This document shows positions 13,281 to 26,140 of a stretch of DNA of 64,000 bases, in pieces (position 1 is the stretch's first letter; the number at the start of each line of letters is the position of its first letter). The notes beneath the pieces were generated by a model. That model saw only the letters and a program-made list of their open reading frames with translations, did no database searches and had not been told where the DNA came from. Location: positions 451,052-515,051 of the forward strand of contig MU001501.1 in the NCBI GenBank assembly GCA_010093485.1. The letters run 5' to 3'. This stretch comes from Karstenula rhodostoma CBS 690.94. Lineage: Eukaryota > Ascomycota > Dothideomycetes > Pleosporales > Didymosphaeriaceae. A program made the translations under genes and the position numbers.

Positions 13281-14936
13281 TTACCTGCCAACTACCTTCA
13301 GCTCCAACCACCTGGCCGGAGGATATATGACAGCCGCCCAGGCAAAAGCGATAGGCAACCCGATATCCGCACCCTGGCCAATCAGTCCGCCCAAGGGGCC
13401 GGTATACCACGTCTGATACATGCCCAGAATAGCGCCGACCCAGCCCACAACAAACGTGAACAGCGCCGCATACCCATGAGGCAGTAAATCCTTCCTGTTC
13501 CAGATCTCCCAGTCGAAATGCCCCTTGCGGAACAAAAATTCATCCTGCACCGTCATGGTGACCCAGATGATGGTCCAGTATCCGATGAGGCTGAGCCAGT
13601 TGATGAAGATGTCGAACAGCTTGTCGCGGCCCGCGATCGCAATGACAGTGAACACGATGCACGAGAAGGTGCTCCAGATGACGCGCGGCACCTTTGCGAA
13701 CGGCGCGCCCAGCTGCTGCCAGTTGAGCGCCGCCGCGTACGTCCCCGGGATGCAGTTCGCGGCGATGCACAGCGCGAGCACGACGCAGCAGAAGTTGCCG
13801 AAGCCGCCGAGCGGCGAGTAGGATTCTACGACCAGCGCGCCGATGCCCTGGCTGTCGAAGGCGGCTTCCCAGCTCGGGTTCTTGAGGAGTCCGGACCCCA
13901 GCCCGATGCCCAGGAACTCGATGAGCAGTTTGCCGAGGACGATGCCCCCGGTCGTCGTCCCGAAGACGATGTACTTGTTGGTGGATTTGGGATAGTACGT
14001 GACGTAGTCAGCGGCGGCAGAGGACCAGCTCAGGGGGGCGGATGCGGTGAGGAAGAAGTAGGAGAGGCGGTTTCCGGCGAGGGTGGCGCCGGAGCCTTGG
14101 GACGGGGTTGTGGTGTCGAAGTGTGGGCCTGCAACGCCGATCAAGACGAACAAGACGAGGACTGTGGGCGCCCATACGAAGCTGGTGGGTGTTAGTTTGT
14201 GAGGCGCCAAGGGGTGTCGTGGGGTAGGAAGACGTACGCTTCGAACTTGTGGAACCACTTGATTCCGAACGTGGATATCACCCAGGTGATGATGGCGACA
14301 ATAACAATACCCACGATCACAGACATACCCTCCCCGTTTACAGCCGACAGCAAAAGGCCGCCAACCAGGCAATCGATCAACCCGTAGCCTAACTCGATGA
14401 CCAAGTTGAGGATCACACAGAGCTTAGACGGCCACCATCCCATAGTGTACTTTGCGACATTGAGCGTCCGGAGCCCGGATCTTGGCCCAAAAGTTGAGAT
14501 GTATCCCGTGCAAATGGCGCCGAAGATTGTGCCAAACATGCATATGAGAATCGATTCAGTTAGGCTGAGGTGGTATGTGACAGGTCCGAGAACACCCATA
14601 GTCATCTGGTTCGCGGTGCAGTTCATCGAAAACCAGCTATCATCGCCATCAGCATGCTATTCCGTGCGAAAGTCGTTTTGTGGGCAAAAGAGAAACTCAC
14701 ATGATGAACATCTGCAGGTAGTCCTTGGTCGAGAGGACGCGCTCACGCAACTCTTCTGGGATCCTATCGATGCCGCGGGCCTCCATGCCGGCGAAGGTAT
14801 CGAGTTTATTAGCCCACCGCTCGAGCCTGTTCACCGGCTCAGAGATGCCCAACTGTACGGTCTCGGTCGCGGCATCGTCGTACGGCAGGCCCTTCTCCAT
14901 GTCCGTGATGGACTCGGGGGACTTCTCGGTGGCCAT
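13281..14936 (-). CDS. FCY2: Purine-cytosine permease (NCS1 family)
   Basis: Plasma-membrane proton symporter for purines and cytosine, of the nucleobase-cation-symport-1 family. It is 511 aa from exons 14936-14701, 14636-14238 and 14181-13281. The cytosolic N-terminus ends in NRLERWANKLDTFAGMEARG, the usual Fcy2 entry to the first helix. The family signature follows in the stretch WFSMNCTANQMTMGVLGP, and later helices carry YTMGWWPSKLCVILNLV and GYATFGxK-like turns. About twelve hydrophobic segments are present. The gene faces Utp22 tail to tail with 282 bp between stop codons. An upstream in-frame ATG near 15128 exists, but the extra residues have no family likeness, so the ATG at 14936 (GCCATGG context) is preferred. 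Substrate choice among purines, cytosine and related bases cannot be read from sequence. Confidence 0.9.
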
Positions 14937-17879
14937 GGCGGAAGCGGTGTCCGTCTGGGATGCGCAGAGCGGATTGAATGATAGATCCAGACACGGCGTA
15001 AAAGTGATCGACGAAGCGCAGATGCTATGGACGATATACCAGCGCGATGGTGTAAGGGTTGTGTTCGCCTTGGGAGAGAGCAGGGTCCAATGATCGTCTC
15101 CACCACTCTTGTCCGTGACTTCGCTCACACTTCTAGGAAGGATTCCTCTCGACTTATAACCTTTTGCAAGGTGTAGTAGTTCATTGCATTCATATACCTT
15201 CTCCTACCGCCCTGACGCAACCCAGCTGCAGCCGAGACCGCACCCTAAGCCCTAGATTCCCTATCCGTTCCTATCACGACCCACTTCGATCCATCTTCGG
15301 TATCCTCGCCTGCAGCACCCATCCCCCATATTCTGGGGTTACCAGGACGATCCCGGCAGTCAGAGATAATGGTGGAGGCTAGCGTGCGATCGCTGCGCGG
15401 TTTTGGAGGTGTTTGTTCCGATTGGTTCGTGGCGGCTGTCAGGTAGGTGTGCCGGTGCGGGCTTAGCACGTGGCATCCCACTCTTGCCCCCATCAAGGCT
15501 TCAAGAGTGGGAGCGACAACATGCGCGTGAACTTTGTCTACGTGGGTATCTATCACTGTTTGGCGAGGCGATGTGTCTGCAGAAAAGTCACTACGCCCTG
15601 CACTGTGCTATCGTAAAGCACCCGTAGCAGCCAATTGATCGAGTCTACATATGTAGGTCCAACCACCGCCACGCGTGTTTTGCACGGCACCCTTGTGGGA
15701 AAATCGGGTGCCTCGACAACAACATGGGTCTCAAGATGGGATGGATTGAACGTGTCTGCGATCTCGTGCCGTTGCGATTTGTCACGTTGATTGCTACGTT
15801 CAACCTAACTTCCAGCAATCTAGCGGTGGATCTTTGCTCTTGACACCCCATCAACTTTCCTTATTTCCGGCCTCAGCATCTACCCCATGCAACTGCCCAA
15901 AATGCGCCAAAATGTGTCCTCTCTTAACTACCCACATCTTCGCGCAAAGTATCGTGTCTCATGCATTCCCAGGTGGACAGACACCCAGGAGTGGGCCACA
16001 AACAACCTATCACTCTCGCAGACCTGCCTATGTTATCTCGACCTATCCCTTCTTTTCCAACGTCACCGTCCCAAACTGTGAGAAAGGATCTAGAAGAAAG
16101 ATTCCTAGGACTAGGAAACACCTGCAGCACACTCTCCCTAGCTGCAATCCAGCGTGCAATCGTCCTGGTCCTGGCACTTTCTCTCGGCCCATCTATCCAG
16201 GATCCAGACTTTTCTCCTCGCATATAGCTTAAGTTCAACTAGGTAGAAGCTCACATTGTTGGCGCCTCAACCACGCATCTCGGTATCTAGAGCCCTAATC
16301 GCGGGAAATAAAATGCAGTACTGTGCTTGTGGTGACGTAAAAGGGAAATCAATCGGCTGTGTGACTGACAGATCATCCCACTTGTGGACGCCTCTGCGCG
16401 GCTGCCTCCACTTCTCCTCTCCCGACGAGCTGAAGAGACACTCCTCCTTGATGGCACATTTTGCTTGCTCGTCGAAGTGATGGGCGTTACACCTCGAAGA
16501 GCTGACTACGTACTTGCGAGCGACTCGACTTATGGGTTGTGTTCCCGAAGGAAGTACCACACAGGAGAGTACACTCATTGCGCCTGTCCTGCCGAGCCAG
16601 CCACGCCCCCGATGCCCCGAGCTTAGAACCCATAACACATTACGCGGCAATGTGCAGCATCTTCAGACACGGTGGCGCTGTTGGACTATCGACATACACG
16701 CTGGCACGCTGGAACGCGGCACGTGTGCCCACCGGGTCTTAGCGATCTATCGGGTGTAGGATATTGAGGTTTGCAGACAAGCACACAGTGGGGACACTGT
16801 TGCTGAGTGGTAACAATCAGTTGATGCGTACGTACTCCAGCCATACACACTTCAAATGCCTCGACCCTCCTGGCCACACTGGCTGAATTATGTCTGAGTT
16901 CTGTGCATGGCATGTCGCGTACATGCGTGTGTGCGTGCTTGACTGGGAACGTCGGCCTCGTGCATGTGCGAAAGTGGTGGCACTTTTACAGTGTGGACCA
17001 CGAGCCAGACCCCATTACCCAGCGATGAAGAGCATATGGGACCGAGAAGTCTACCCGTAATCAGTGCGCTACGACGAGTTCCGAGTGCAATATAACTGGC
17101 TAGTACTTTTTCCTGTTGGCTCCTTTCTGCGTGAGGATAGGGAACGCCTGCATAAGACAGCGAGCGAAATCTCAAAACTTGCGAGTCTATTACATCCGCG
17201 AAGGTCTTCCGACATATTGCTTTCCATGATTTCAGCCTATGACGAGGAGTATCGATCTTCTATACATGCTTACGCATCCAAGATCGCAAGGTCATCTGTG
17301 TTACTCTTTACTACCGAACCCGCGTTCGAGACCTAGGAGATTAATCTCACTAGGAGCGTCTTTTCTGTTCATCTGTGCTATATATTTAGTACTACCATGG
17401 ATTGTCACGGTGACTTTGAGCGGCAATGCTTATACCTTTTCTTAAGAGTTGCTGAGCTAGACAGCGAGTCGTGATTTTACTAGCCGTAGTTATTTTTACC
17501 GAAGCTGTGGTAGGTAGCAGCTAATACTTATCGGGTCTACAGGCCTTTGCGTTAATATTGTAGAGTATATAATGCTTCGAAACTATTTGGGTACGCTCTG
17601 TTACCTCAGGAACAGCAATGTAGCAACCAAATCTTTGACCCAGTCTGGTATATGCACAAACAAAAAGTGCTGTAGGTTTGTTTGCAGAAAGCGATCATTT
17701 AGACACAGCGAAATTCCAACTAGACCTCGAAACCAAGCTAACCTGCATCGAGACTTCGTTTCCTAGAACGCCTTGTAACGCCGACGCACTCCCCAATTTC
17801 ACATCAACCATGCCACCGCCCTCCCATCTTCTTTTCCCAAAAGCCCAAGCACTACCGTGCATTCCCCTATATTGAAATC
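14937..17879. other. Intergenic, no gene seen
   Basis: Nearly 3 kb between the permease start and the P450 stop. The left part should contain the permease promoter. From about 17300 to 17700 the base composition shifts to AT-rich. I find no ORF with protein features, no tRNA and no clear transposon, so this may include old degraded sequence. Confidence 0.5.
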
Positions 17880-19676
17880 CTAATCCTTATATCTCGGCGT
17901 AAGCTTAACATCCAACGCACCGACACTTAGCGTAAACGCGTCCCTCGACTTCTCAACGACCGCTTCACCCATATCCCCTGCAAAGTCGATCTCAAACGAC
18001 CTAAGCAGATTCGCCATCACGACCCTCATCTCTATCATAGCCAGCTTCTGCCCAATGCAACTATACACACCTGTTGAGAACGGGATGAACGCGCGTTTAT
18101 CTTTGACGTACTCGGGCGCTTCGTCGGTCCAGCGCTCAGGCATGAATCTCAGAGGTTCAGCAAAAGAGCGCTCGTCGCGTTGGAGAGTGTGGATTGGCAT
18201 CCAGACGGTCGTTTCGCCGGGAATGTAAGTGCCGTCCGGCAGCGTGATACCTGAGGGGGGTGTTTCGCGTTGGAGGCCCGAGGGGACGGCGGGGTGGAGG
18301 CGGAGGGATTCGTTGATGGCGCCGTCGAGGTGCGGGCAGTTGGCGACATCTTCGGCGTCCAGGAAGGATTTGCTGGGTGCGATTTCGTCGGTGATCTTGC
18401 GGAGCTTGGCCTGGGCATCTTTGTGCGTGCAGAGTTCCCATAGTAGCCAGGTTAGAGTTGCGTGCGTGGTGTCTGAACCCGCGACAATCACCAGACGGGA
18501 GTCCGCGTTCAACTCCATGGGAATCTCGTCTTTGGAGTCGTCGATTAGATGGCTGAAGACGTCGGGCTCTGCTGGGGTTATCTGCAACGTATCAGCACTG
18601 TCATGTCTGCAAAGGTGAGGGAGCAACCTTCTTGCGCTCGACGAGAATGTTTTGAGTAAGCTTGATAAAGGTGATCATGTCTTTTGCCCCCAGGCTCGTC
18701 CGCGTGATAATGTTAATAGCCCACGGAATGTGCCCGAAAATGCTCAGAGGAGCCATACTCTTGTGCAGAAGCTCGATCATCTCATCTTCTTCCCCTTTTT
18801 CCAGCATGCCAAACCCTCGGTTGTAGCCAATGTCCCCCATTATATCGAAGGCATAGAAACCAATCCAGCTCGATATACGGACAGAAGGCTCATTAGCCTG
18901 CTCCTTCAGCTTCTCGATGAGCAGGCGCGTGTGTCTGTTAACTCGGGGCTCGTAGTCACGAAGTGATTTAGCATTAAAGGCGCGGTCCCAGGCCTTGCGT
19001 CGCTCTCTGTGTTCTTGGTGAACGCGTGTAGTCTGCAGCGAAGCACCTTCCATGTGGTAAGCGCTACTGTACCACACGCCTTTTCTACATTTGGACATGG
19101 GTCCGTAGATGAGCGGAATGGCGTCTGCGCTTGCGATACTGATCTCGCGCGGACCTGTGCGCACGATATCGGTGTTGTACTTCTTATGTAACCCCTCAAT
19201 AACCTCTGCATGAAGCGATATCAGAGGCTTTGATATGAACTCAGCTGTGCAAGACGTGACACTTACTGTATAGCTGACAGTCAGGTAAAACACGGCTTAT
19301 GGTGTCGAACTTCGTGATCCGAGCGGCAAAAGGTCCAGGGAACTAGGAGAGTCAGTATACATCCCTTGTAAGTAGCTCCAAGAAGGGCTTGTACCTTTCG
19401 CAAGCGGTGGAATTGTGCACGATAGATGACGATGCTCGCCGTCAATGTCCCAAGGTACACTGTTGCCGCTGTTGCCACGACCTGGAAGGCCTGGAAGAGA
19501 GAGAACACGCGGGGATCGGCCACATATTCGAGAGCTACTAGTGCTTCAAAGAGGAGAGTCCCGCCAGGTACGAGAAGGTGAACATGGTGGTCACATTCAC
19601 CGCTGTTCGTAATGAAGTGCGTGAACAGTCCCAGCGCTGCAGCTACCGTTTTACTGCGAAGTAGGTCCGCCATCAT
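17880..19676 (-). CDS. Cytochrome P450 (CYP67/tryprostatin-hydroxylase-like)
   Basis: Membrane-bound haem monooxygenase of 545 aa from exons 19676-19395, 19342-19267, 19205-18628 and 18581-17880. The N-terminus has two or three hydrophobic helices, a layout seen in fungal P450s of the CYP67 and tryprostatin B 6-hydroxylase type, before the proline hinge FPGPFAARITKFD. The I-helix reads VIVAGSDTTHATLTWLLWEL with the oxygen-activating Asp-Thr-Thr. The K-helix ExxR is ESLRLHP, the PERF-type motif is RFMPERW, and the haem loop is FSTGVYSCIGQKLA with the ligand Cys. All catalytic motifs are intact, so the enzyme should be active. It lies 1.1 kb downstream of a transcription-factor gene on the same strand. 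Subfamily and substrate are uncertain. Confidence 0.9.
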
Positions 19677-20759
19677 TCAGTATATTCGAGCTGCTGTTGT
19701 TTCTGTTCAGACTAGACAAGGAAACCGTGGTAGTATTTAAGCAAGTCTCGTGCTACACCGAGCTAGCGGTCAGCTACGTCGAAAGTTCGAGATGATGCTC
19801 CAGTTAAGAGCTTGAAAGATTTCCAAAGCATGCACCGCTAAGTAAGGGCTTATAAACTTACGATGCACCTCACGTACGGGAGCCAATCGGGTACCTGAGA
19901 GATCAGTTGGGTTCATGTGCTAGCATGATTAATTACAGGTGCAGGGATCGACTCTTGGGTCGTACGAGGACCTTCCTCATTGCCTAGCTTGTGTCGAACA
20001 AAAGCAGGTTATTCAAAGCACATGTTAACCAAGACGAAAATATAGCCAAACAGAACATATAGAGTCAGTGTAAGCATGTCAGTCAGCCGCTACCATCGTC
20101 TCGAGTACCACTGAGCCCGAACAAACCGAACCTATTAGATATATTATCCGCATTGACCTACGCTACACAACCTTGCAATGTGCAAGTACTAGCCGTATGT
20201 ATGTTCAATCACATACCTGAAAAAGGGTTCTCGGATGGATCGGGTGGCCGCATATTACATGGAGAGTGATTTGTGGAGCAGAAACGTTGGTGACAACACT
20301 GGTGACGTGATATCGCCGGCTAGCCGCAGATAGTTACTATTGTGGTTGCAGCCACAAGACAATGGGGACTTCTTGGCCGGAACACGCAGGCTGTCTAGCA
20401 AAGTTAAATAATACTTTAAAGAGCTAAGCTCTTTCTTCTTTGATACGTTTCTACTATATCACATTATCCTTGCTCCGGAAGACCCCCTGTCTTGACTTGT
20501 GACTGCAACCGCAGTAAGACTAGGCACCGACGTCGATGGAGATGATCCAGCAAATCAACATGATAAGACTGGAAAGGGGCCGTGAAGGCTTGCATCAATG
20601 TACAAGGCGAACTTGCTCTAGCCAAATCGTTGCCACGATGACCTAACAGTATTGGATCTCGTGTGCATCTACTTTACACTACTCAAGTATAACCTAAATT
20701 AGTCCACGCCATCCAATCATATCAATAGATCTTACCCGGCTTTCTATCCCGGTCCAGAT
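19677..20759. other. Intergenic between P450 and transcription factor
   Basis: About 1.1 kb with moderate AT content. It should hold the P450 promoter and the 3' UTR of the transcription-factor gene. No ORF of note and no recognisable repeat family. Confidence 0.5.
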
Positions 20760-23358
20760 CTACTCCAAACCATATCCCGGATTCGTAGCCTTTAGCGCCC
20801 TATGTCTATCTTCATACACGCAAGCCAAATGCTGGAGGACCAATGACATGCGCGGCGTTACACCCCACACCCAGACGTCGTTCAGCATTGTAGAGCGGAA
20901 GTGCGCCACTGCGCTAGCAAGAGAATCCCCATTGTACTCGCAGTCTGTTTCGGCAAGCAGATGCCTATAGCCGCGCAGAAGCTCTTCTTCGTCTGCATCC
21001 GGCGGCGAGCTGGGAGAGGTCTCTACGGTGTGTATCCATTTCGTAACTAGAAGGACTGACAGATTTGGTCAGCAATGTGCGAGAAGCGTGTCTAACGGAG
21101 AATGATTCTTGTGCAACTTACTTCCGACCCAATCCGTGACGGCGTGTTCGAGGCTCCAGCTCAACGCGGCCGTCTTCCGCAAGAGACTGTGCCCCAGCTT
21201 CACCAGCACGTGGTGCCTGTCATATGATTTCTTCATGAATCCGGTCAGGCTATCGCTCCTCTGCAGTGGTGCCTCTGCAAACGAATAAGCAGCCGCGGCT
21301 ATCTCGTCGGGATTGTCGTTGATTAACATGAGTCTGTTGAAGGCACTCATGTCGAGGAAGAGCCGCACGTGCGCCATGTGAACTACGCCCTGGCAGTTGA
21401 ACATCAATGGGCCTTCTGCCTCGGTCCACGGCGTGCTAGTATCTTTGCGCTGACGCGCAGCGGCAAGAATGTCCTCGCATGCGGAGAGCGTAGATATGGT
21501 CGGTTCCAGCAGTGCATTGTGTAGGTGCGCAGGGCTTAGCTCAATGACCTGCCGGATACCCTCTATGTGGATATTCATGCCATGCATTAGGAGAAGCATG
21601 GTCAGAACCGATACCTCAGGCGGTCCGCCCGCAACATGGTCCTTGTCGAGCAAAATGCGACTCAGAATACCTCGGACGGTGGGGCGTGGTCGAGATGTAG
21701 CTGGAGTGATCTGCTGCAGGTGCAGCCATTCTTGCGCTGACGTAGCATTCCAGAAGCTCTCTTCGTCCAGGTCTTCGAATTCCAGATCATCCGTGTGCGA
21801 GAACCCTGACATGACGCCAAATGTCGTAGAAATCAGGTTCGACACAACGTACATCCCAAAAAGTAGGCGCTTGCTGCTTTCGCGGTAGATCCACTCATCC
21901 CAGTCCAAGCCTTCTGCGCTCGACCGCTTTAGCAGCGCTTTCCTGAGACGGTAGTCGATGGTAAATATGCCGAGGTTCTCTACGGTACGTAGTACAATCG
22001 ACGTCATGCCGCTGAACATGCCTGATAGCGAGAGCAGCACTCGCGTCTGCATGACCCACAGCGGCGCAGGTTCCGGGTTGCCGTTCACAATAGGGAGACC
22101 GTTATGAAGCGCGTGCGAGCTCATGGTGCCCGCCAAGACGAAGAGGTTCTTCGCCTTTTCTCTGCGGAGGCGGTACTGTGCGCCTATGCTGCACATGGCC
22201 ATTATCAGGGGGCTAGGGATTTGGTATGGGTCGAACGAGTGCAAGTGTATGATGGGAAAATGGCGGTGGAAGCCTTCGAGGTAGCCAGAGAAGAATTGCT
22301 GCAGATCCATAAAGGTGGGTAAGAGTGTCTCTGGAAGTCCTAGGCCTATCACTCGCATTCGGATGTCGTCGCATATTCGCCGGTGTATCTCCTCACTAAA
22401 CTGAAGATTGGGGAGATTTCGTAAATTTGCGCAAGGTTCAGAGTGGACTCGTACTCTCTTGGGGGAGGGTTGGTGGTTCGTGTCTGCGCGGTTTTTTTGC
22501 TCGGTCTCCATGTCAAACAATGCCAGATACTCGGCAGATAGGTCAGTCTTTTCTAGGTCGTCCCAGGTCGGCGACTCATGTGGAAGCGACGAACGAGCAA
22601 AATGTGGATCCTCCAGATTTGGGTCAATGGCGTCGTTATACTGGACTCCGAGCTGTGAAATTGGTGTCTCTACTATGTGCATCTCCGCGTTTCCAGGTGT
22701 ACCCATAAGGAGCGGGTCAACCTCGATCCGCTGCCGTTTAGTCGGCGGCTCCTGATAGAAATCCGTCTCGACATGTAACGGGAATGCTGCACGCGGACCT
22801 GGCATTGGAGCTTGGTGAAAGTCCACGTTCATGTGGATAAAATCAAAATTGATCGCTTCGTCGCCTTGAGGCAATGGCCTCGCGCCATCGCTGTAGGATG
22901 AGCCGGAAGACGACCGAAAAGGCGCAGTATGGGCATATGAGAGGTCTGGACCAGCGTTATGAACGTCGACAACAGGCGTGTAAGTTGCTTCGCCATTTAA
23001 TGTGTACTCATCCGGCGGAGTCAACGGAGGAAGCGGGTGGGGCGTTCGTGGAGATTCAGATCCTTCTGACAGGCGACTTCCCGAGCCAAACTCTTCCGGA
23101 TGCGCTTTTCTGTACTGTTCGGCATGCAATGTTCGCTCATGCCGCTTGACGAGGTCTCTGGGAGAGGGTTAGTACGCGCATGCCATGATCGACGCCTCTG
23201 GGCAATCGATCGTAAGACACGCACTTTCTCGCATATTTGCGATCGCAATAGGCACATGCGAATGGTTTCTCCTGGGTATGCACTCTCTCGTGTCTGGCGC
23301 AATGTTCACTGCGCTTGAACACTCGAGCGCAGTGGCGGCAGGTGTACGTTCTCTTCAT
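20760..23358 (-). CDS. C2H2 zinc-finger and fungal-specific transcription factor
   Basis: Nuclear regulator of 821 aa from exons 23358-23225, 23157-21122 and 21055-20760. Two classical C2H2 fingers lie at the very N-terminus: [21 protein letters not shown], and a second one ([11 protein letters not shown] then [11 protein letters not shown]) that is split by the first intron. A linker rich in Ser, Pro and acidic residues follows. The middle carries the fungal-specific transcription factor domain (PF04082 type), recognised by [20 protein letters not shown] and later [15 protein letters not shown]. The last exon was found by following a GTAAGT donor at 21121; it replaces a short unrelated tail and adds LEQH-like helical sequence ending in NPGYGLE. 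C2H2 plus PF04082 regulators often control dispersed metabolic genes or a neighbouring cluster; the target here is unknown. Confidence 0.9.
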
Positions 23359-25421
23359 TTCGGCGCCTCTTTCTTATATTCTTGCTACCTATGGGATGGG
23401 TGCCGCGAGCCAATGTGTAGCCAGCCGAGGTCAGTATCGATTTTGGCACGGGCGCAGTCTTCCGGCAGGGTGAGGGCGAACAGTGTATGATGCAAAGTGT
23501 TGAGGCTCCTCACAGAGGGACGGGCGACAGCAGTAGCCGCTCTAGCTTGGTCAGAACGACAAGGATCTGCTATGATGCACGAGCTTTGGGCTATAATATG
23601 GACCGATGTTTGCGGGGAAGCCAATCGGCGCTTGAGTGACGGGTGCGGGTGAATAGCTCCGGGGTTTGGGACAGGTTTGGGCCAGCAACTGCCGAGCACT
23701 CGAAGAGCGGAAAGACGCGCAGGCCTGGTTCCGCCACCCATCACAGAGTTCTATCCACGCATCAAGGGGACCGGCAAGATGCCATGCAATTGCAGCGACG
23801 ATACGAAATTGGCAGCTTGAACAATCGCATTGCGAAGGATCCGCCGTTTCGCCTCCATCACATGGAAAACCAGTCTTTGGGGCCTAGCCACTAGGTAACC
23901 GCGCCCAGGTCATGTGGCTCCCTCATTTCCATGGCTTCTGTCGACATGCAATGCTACAGCTATGTAAAAAAAAAAAATCCATCACACAGTGGCAGGATGA
24001 TGGTAATCCCGCGTTTTCACCCGATGTTTGATAGGGCACCCAAAAGCACTGGTAGATCGACTTCGCGACAATATGTCCCGCTCGCACTCGGCCGTATTCA
24101 CGGGTCGGAATATGCACTTAAATCCGGATTCGACTTTTACTTCCTCTTCTTCTTCGTCCGAGCATAGCTGTTGACTACAACAAGAAAGACCAGTAAACAG
24201 CTCACATTAACGAAACGGCTCCAATGAGGCTACTCCGCCAAGCATATATACGAGACCGACGGTCACACGTGCAGGTTGATAACGACTCCAGGTACCAACG
24301 TCCATATCCCCGAGCATGTAATGTACCAAGAACGTACTGCCAGCAATGCCAACGCTTTCAATACGATGTCGGGGCCTTGATACACCAGAGCCGCCTCGCT
24401 TATAGAAAAGATCAAACGGAAGGAAAAGAGGCCGCAGACGCAAGACCACACAAAGCGGCAGGCGTATCAACATCCTGGCCATCCCACGAAGCAGTCCTAT
24501 TCCACAGTCTAGAGGGGTTCCGCACAGCCTGTAATACCTCGTGACCACTATATCGCCGCGTGTCGACCGGAGCAGTAGAGAGACGTCCAAGACCATCCAA
24601 ACCGTAGACATGCTCGGAAAAACCAAGGAAAAGCCCTCCCTAAAAGCCGTACTTGACACTAACCCGCCCACCAAGTCTGTTCGAGGGACAGGCAGAAATC
24701 CCGTCAAAAGCACGAGGAAGCTGGAATAGCTAGGGGCGCCCTACTACCAAAACCTCCACTTCGCCGGTTCCTCAACCCCTAACCCCCTCAGCCATAAAAG
24801 CAAACAACAAATAGCTCTCCTACATCACCTACGCCTCCCCAATCCGCCCTTCCTTCCTGGTATCACGCCCTCGCCACCCTCTCCGTATACCTTAACTGCT
24901 GAACTGTGGGAAGAAAGGGGATGGGCGGCGATGGTGATGGTGGTGGTGGTGGAGGTGCTGCCGTGGGTGTAGGTGTGGGGGCGCTGTTTGGGCGGGCGGG
25001 CGGTCATGCGGTTTTACGACCAAGGACCAGTGTGCTTTCGGGGGTTGGTCAAGGGGAAGCATGGACATGGTGGGGATATCGTGGCGGACGCGACGTACAG
25101 GGCAGGCTGTGGTGAAGACAGTGAAAACAGTGAAGGTTGTTCAGTGGGTGTGAGGGCGGGGATGTCGTTAGGAATGAATGCGGTATGGCACTCAACGCGA
25201 CAATGCGAGTTAAACACGGTGATGTCGAGTGGTATGTTCATCTCTACTTTGTTCGAGTTCGTTGCAGCTGTGGCCTACTGCCTTTATTCCACCACATGTT
25301 ACTGCGCGATCTATCCGGCCGGCTTGCAATCCAGCCTCTGGCTCAGTCTTGTATGGCGCACCGAAAACTCGCTCAGTGCCTTCCCATATTCCTCCACTTC
25401 ATAGCTTCGATTCCGCTACCC
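23359..25421. other. Intergenic, no supportable gene
   Basis: Two kilobases between the transcription factor start and the methyltransferase stop. The left part should be the promoter of the transcription factor. A 12-A run lies near 23966. The minus strand has a 168-aa ORF (24713-24207) of hydrophobic-basic composition without any family likeness, which I do not call. A G-rich GGT/GGA repeat occupies about 24920-24985. Confidence 0.5.
24921..24986 (+). repeat. G-rich GGT/GGA simple repeat
   Basis: A run of GGTGGTGGTGG-type triplets followed by TGGGTGTAGG units on the plus strand, downstream of the isoaspartate methyltransferase. Runs of two to five G spaced by one to three bases could form a quadruplex; this is inference from composition. 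Confidence 0.4.
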
Positions 25422-26140
25422 CTACGCCGGCGCATCAGTCAGCGGCACATACCGCACGCCGTACAGTTTCTCCTTCTCAACGCTCCCATCCTCTTTCTTG
25501 TCTACGACATAGATGTGCTGCACGTTGTCCTCATCGACCGGAACGAACATTCGTCCCGGGGCTTTCAGCTGCTCACTCAACTCTTTGTGGTGCTCGGCGG
25601 CCGCAGCCCCCACGTGTATGGCATCGTACGGGGCGCCCTCAGCCCAACCTTTCCTCCCATCACCCTTAACGAACTTGACTTGTCCCGAGTCCAGCATGGT
25701 CCGCCCAGCTTCTGACTTGGCCATGTTCCGCGCGGCCATGTCGACGAGCGGCTGGATATGGTCAATGCCGATAACGGTGCCCGACGGCCCTACAAGGTTT
25801 GCGAGGACCGCAGTCAGGTAGCCGCTGCCGGAGCCTATGTCGAGCACACGGGCACCGGGCTGCAGGTGCGGGAGGAGAGACTCGCAGGCCGAGGCGTGCA
25901 TGTGAGGGGCGGAGATGGTGGCGCGGTGGCCGATGGGCTGGGGCGAGTCTTCGTAAGCGTGGGAGGGTGCGTAGTGCGCACGGTCGACCTGGGCGAGGTT
26001 AGTGTGTTGCAAGAGAAGCTCTGTGGTAGGAGGAGGACCTTCATCATGGCTTCCTTGACGCGCTCCGACTTGACGAGGCCGTTGCGCGCCAGGTTGGTGA
26101 TCAGGCTTTCGTTGGACGTGCCAGAGCTTCGCCACGCCAT
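25422..26140 (-). CDS. PCMT1: Protein-L-isoaspartate O-methyltransferase
   Basis: Repair enzyme of 222 aa that methylates L-isoaspartyl residues in damaged proteins using S-adenosylmethionine. Exons are 26140-26039 and 25988-25422 with a 50-nt intron. The start MAWRSSGTSNESLI is the conserved N-terminus of the family. HRATISAPHMHA is the substrate-side motif, VLDIGSGSGYLTAVLA is SAM motif I, and VIGIDHIQPLVD follows. Motif II-type sequence is PYDAIHVGAA, and GRMFVPV closes the core. A TATATA box at 26333-26338 puts transcription start near 26300, which favours the ATG at 26140; an in-frame ATG at 26311 would add a Ser/Arg-rich 57-aa leader that could in principle be a targeting sequence. The gene is head to head with HAUS1. 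Confidence 0.93.

Noticed and set aside
13518..14195. 225-aa plus-strand ORF opposite the permease
   Set aside because: Antisense shadow of a GC-rich permease exon; sequence is Ala/Glu/Asp/Arg low-complexity.
24207..24713. 168-aa minus-strand ORF with hydrophobic and basic residues
   Set aside because: No family likeness, no signal peptide and poor start context; its composition looks like a chance ORF.
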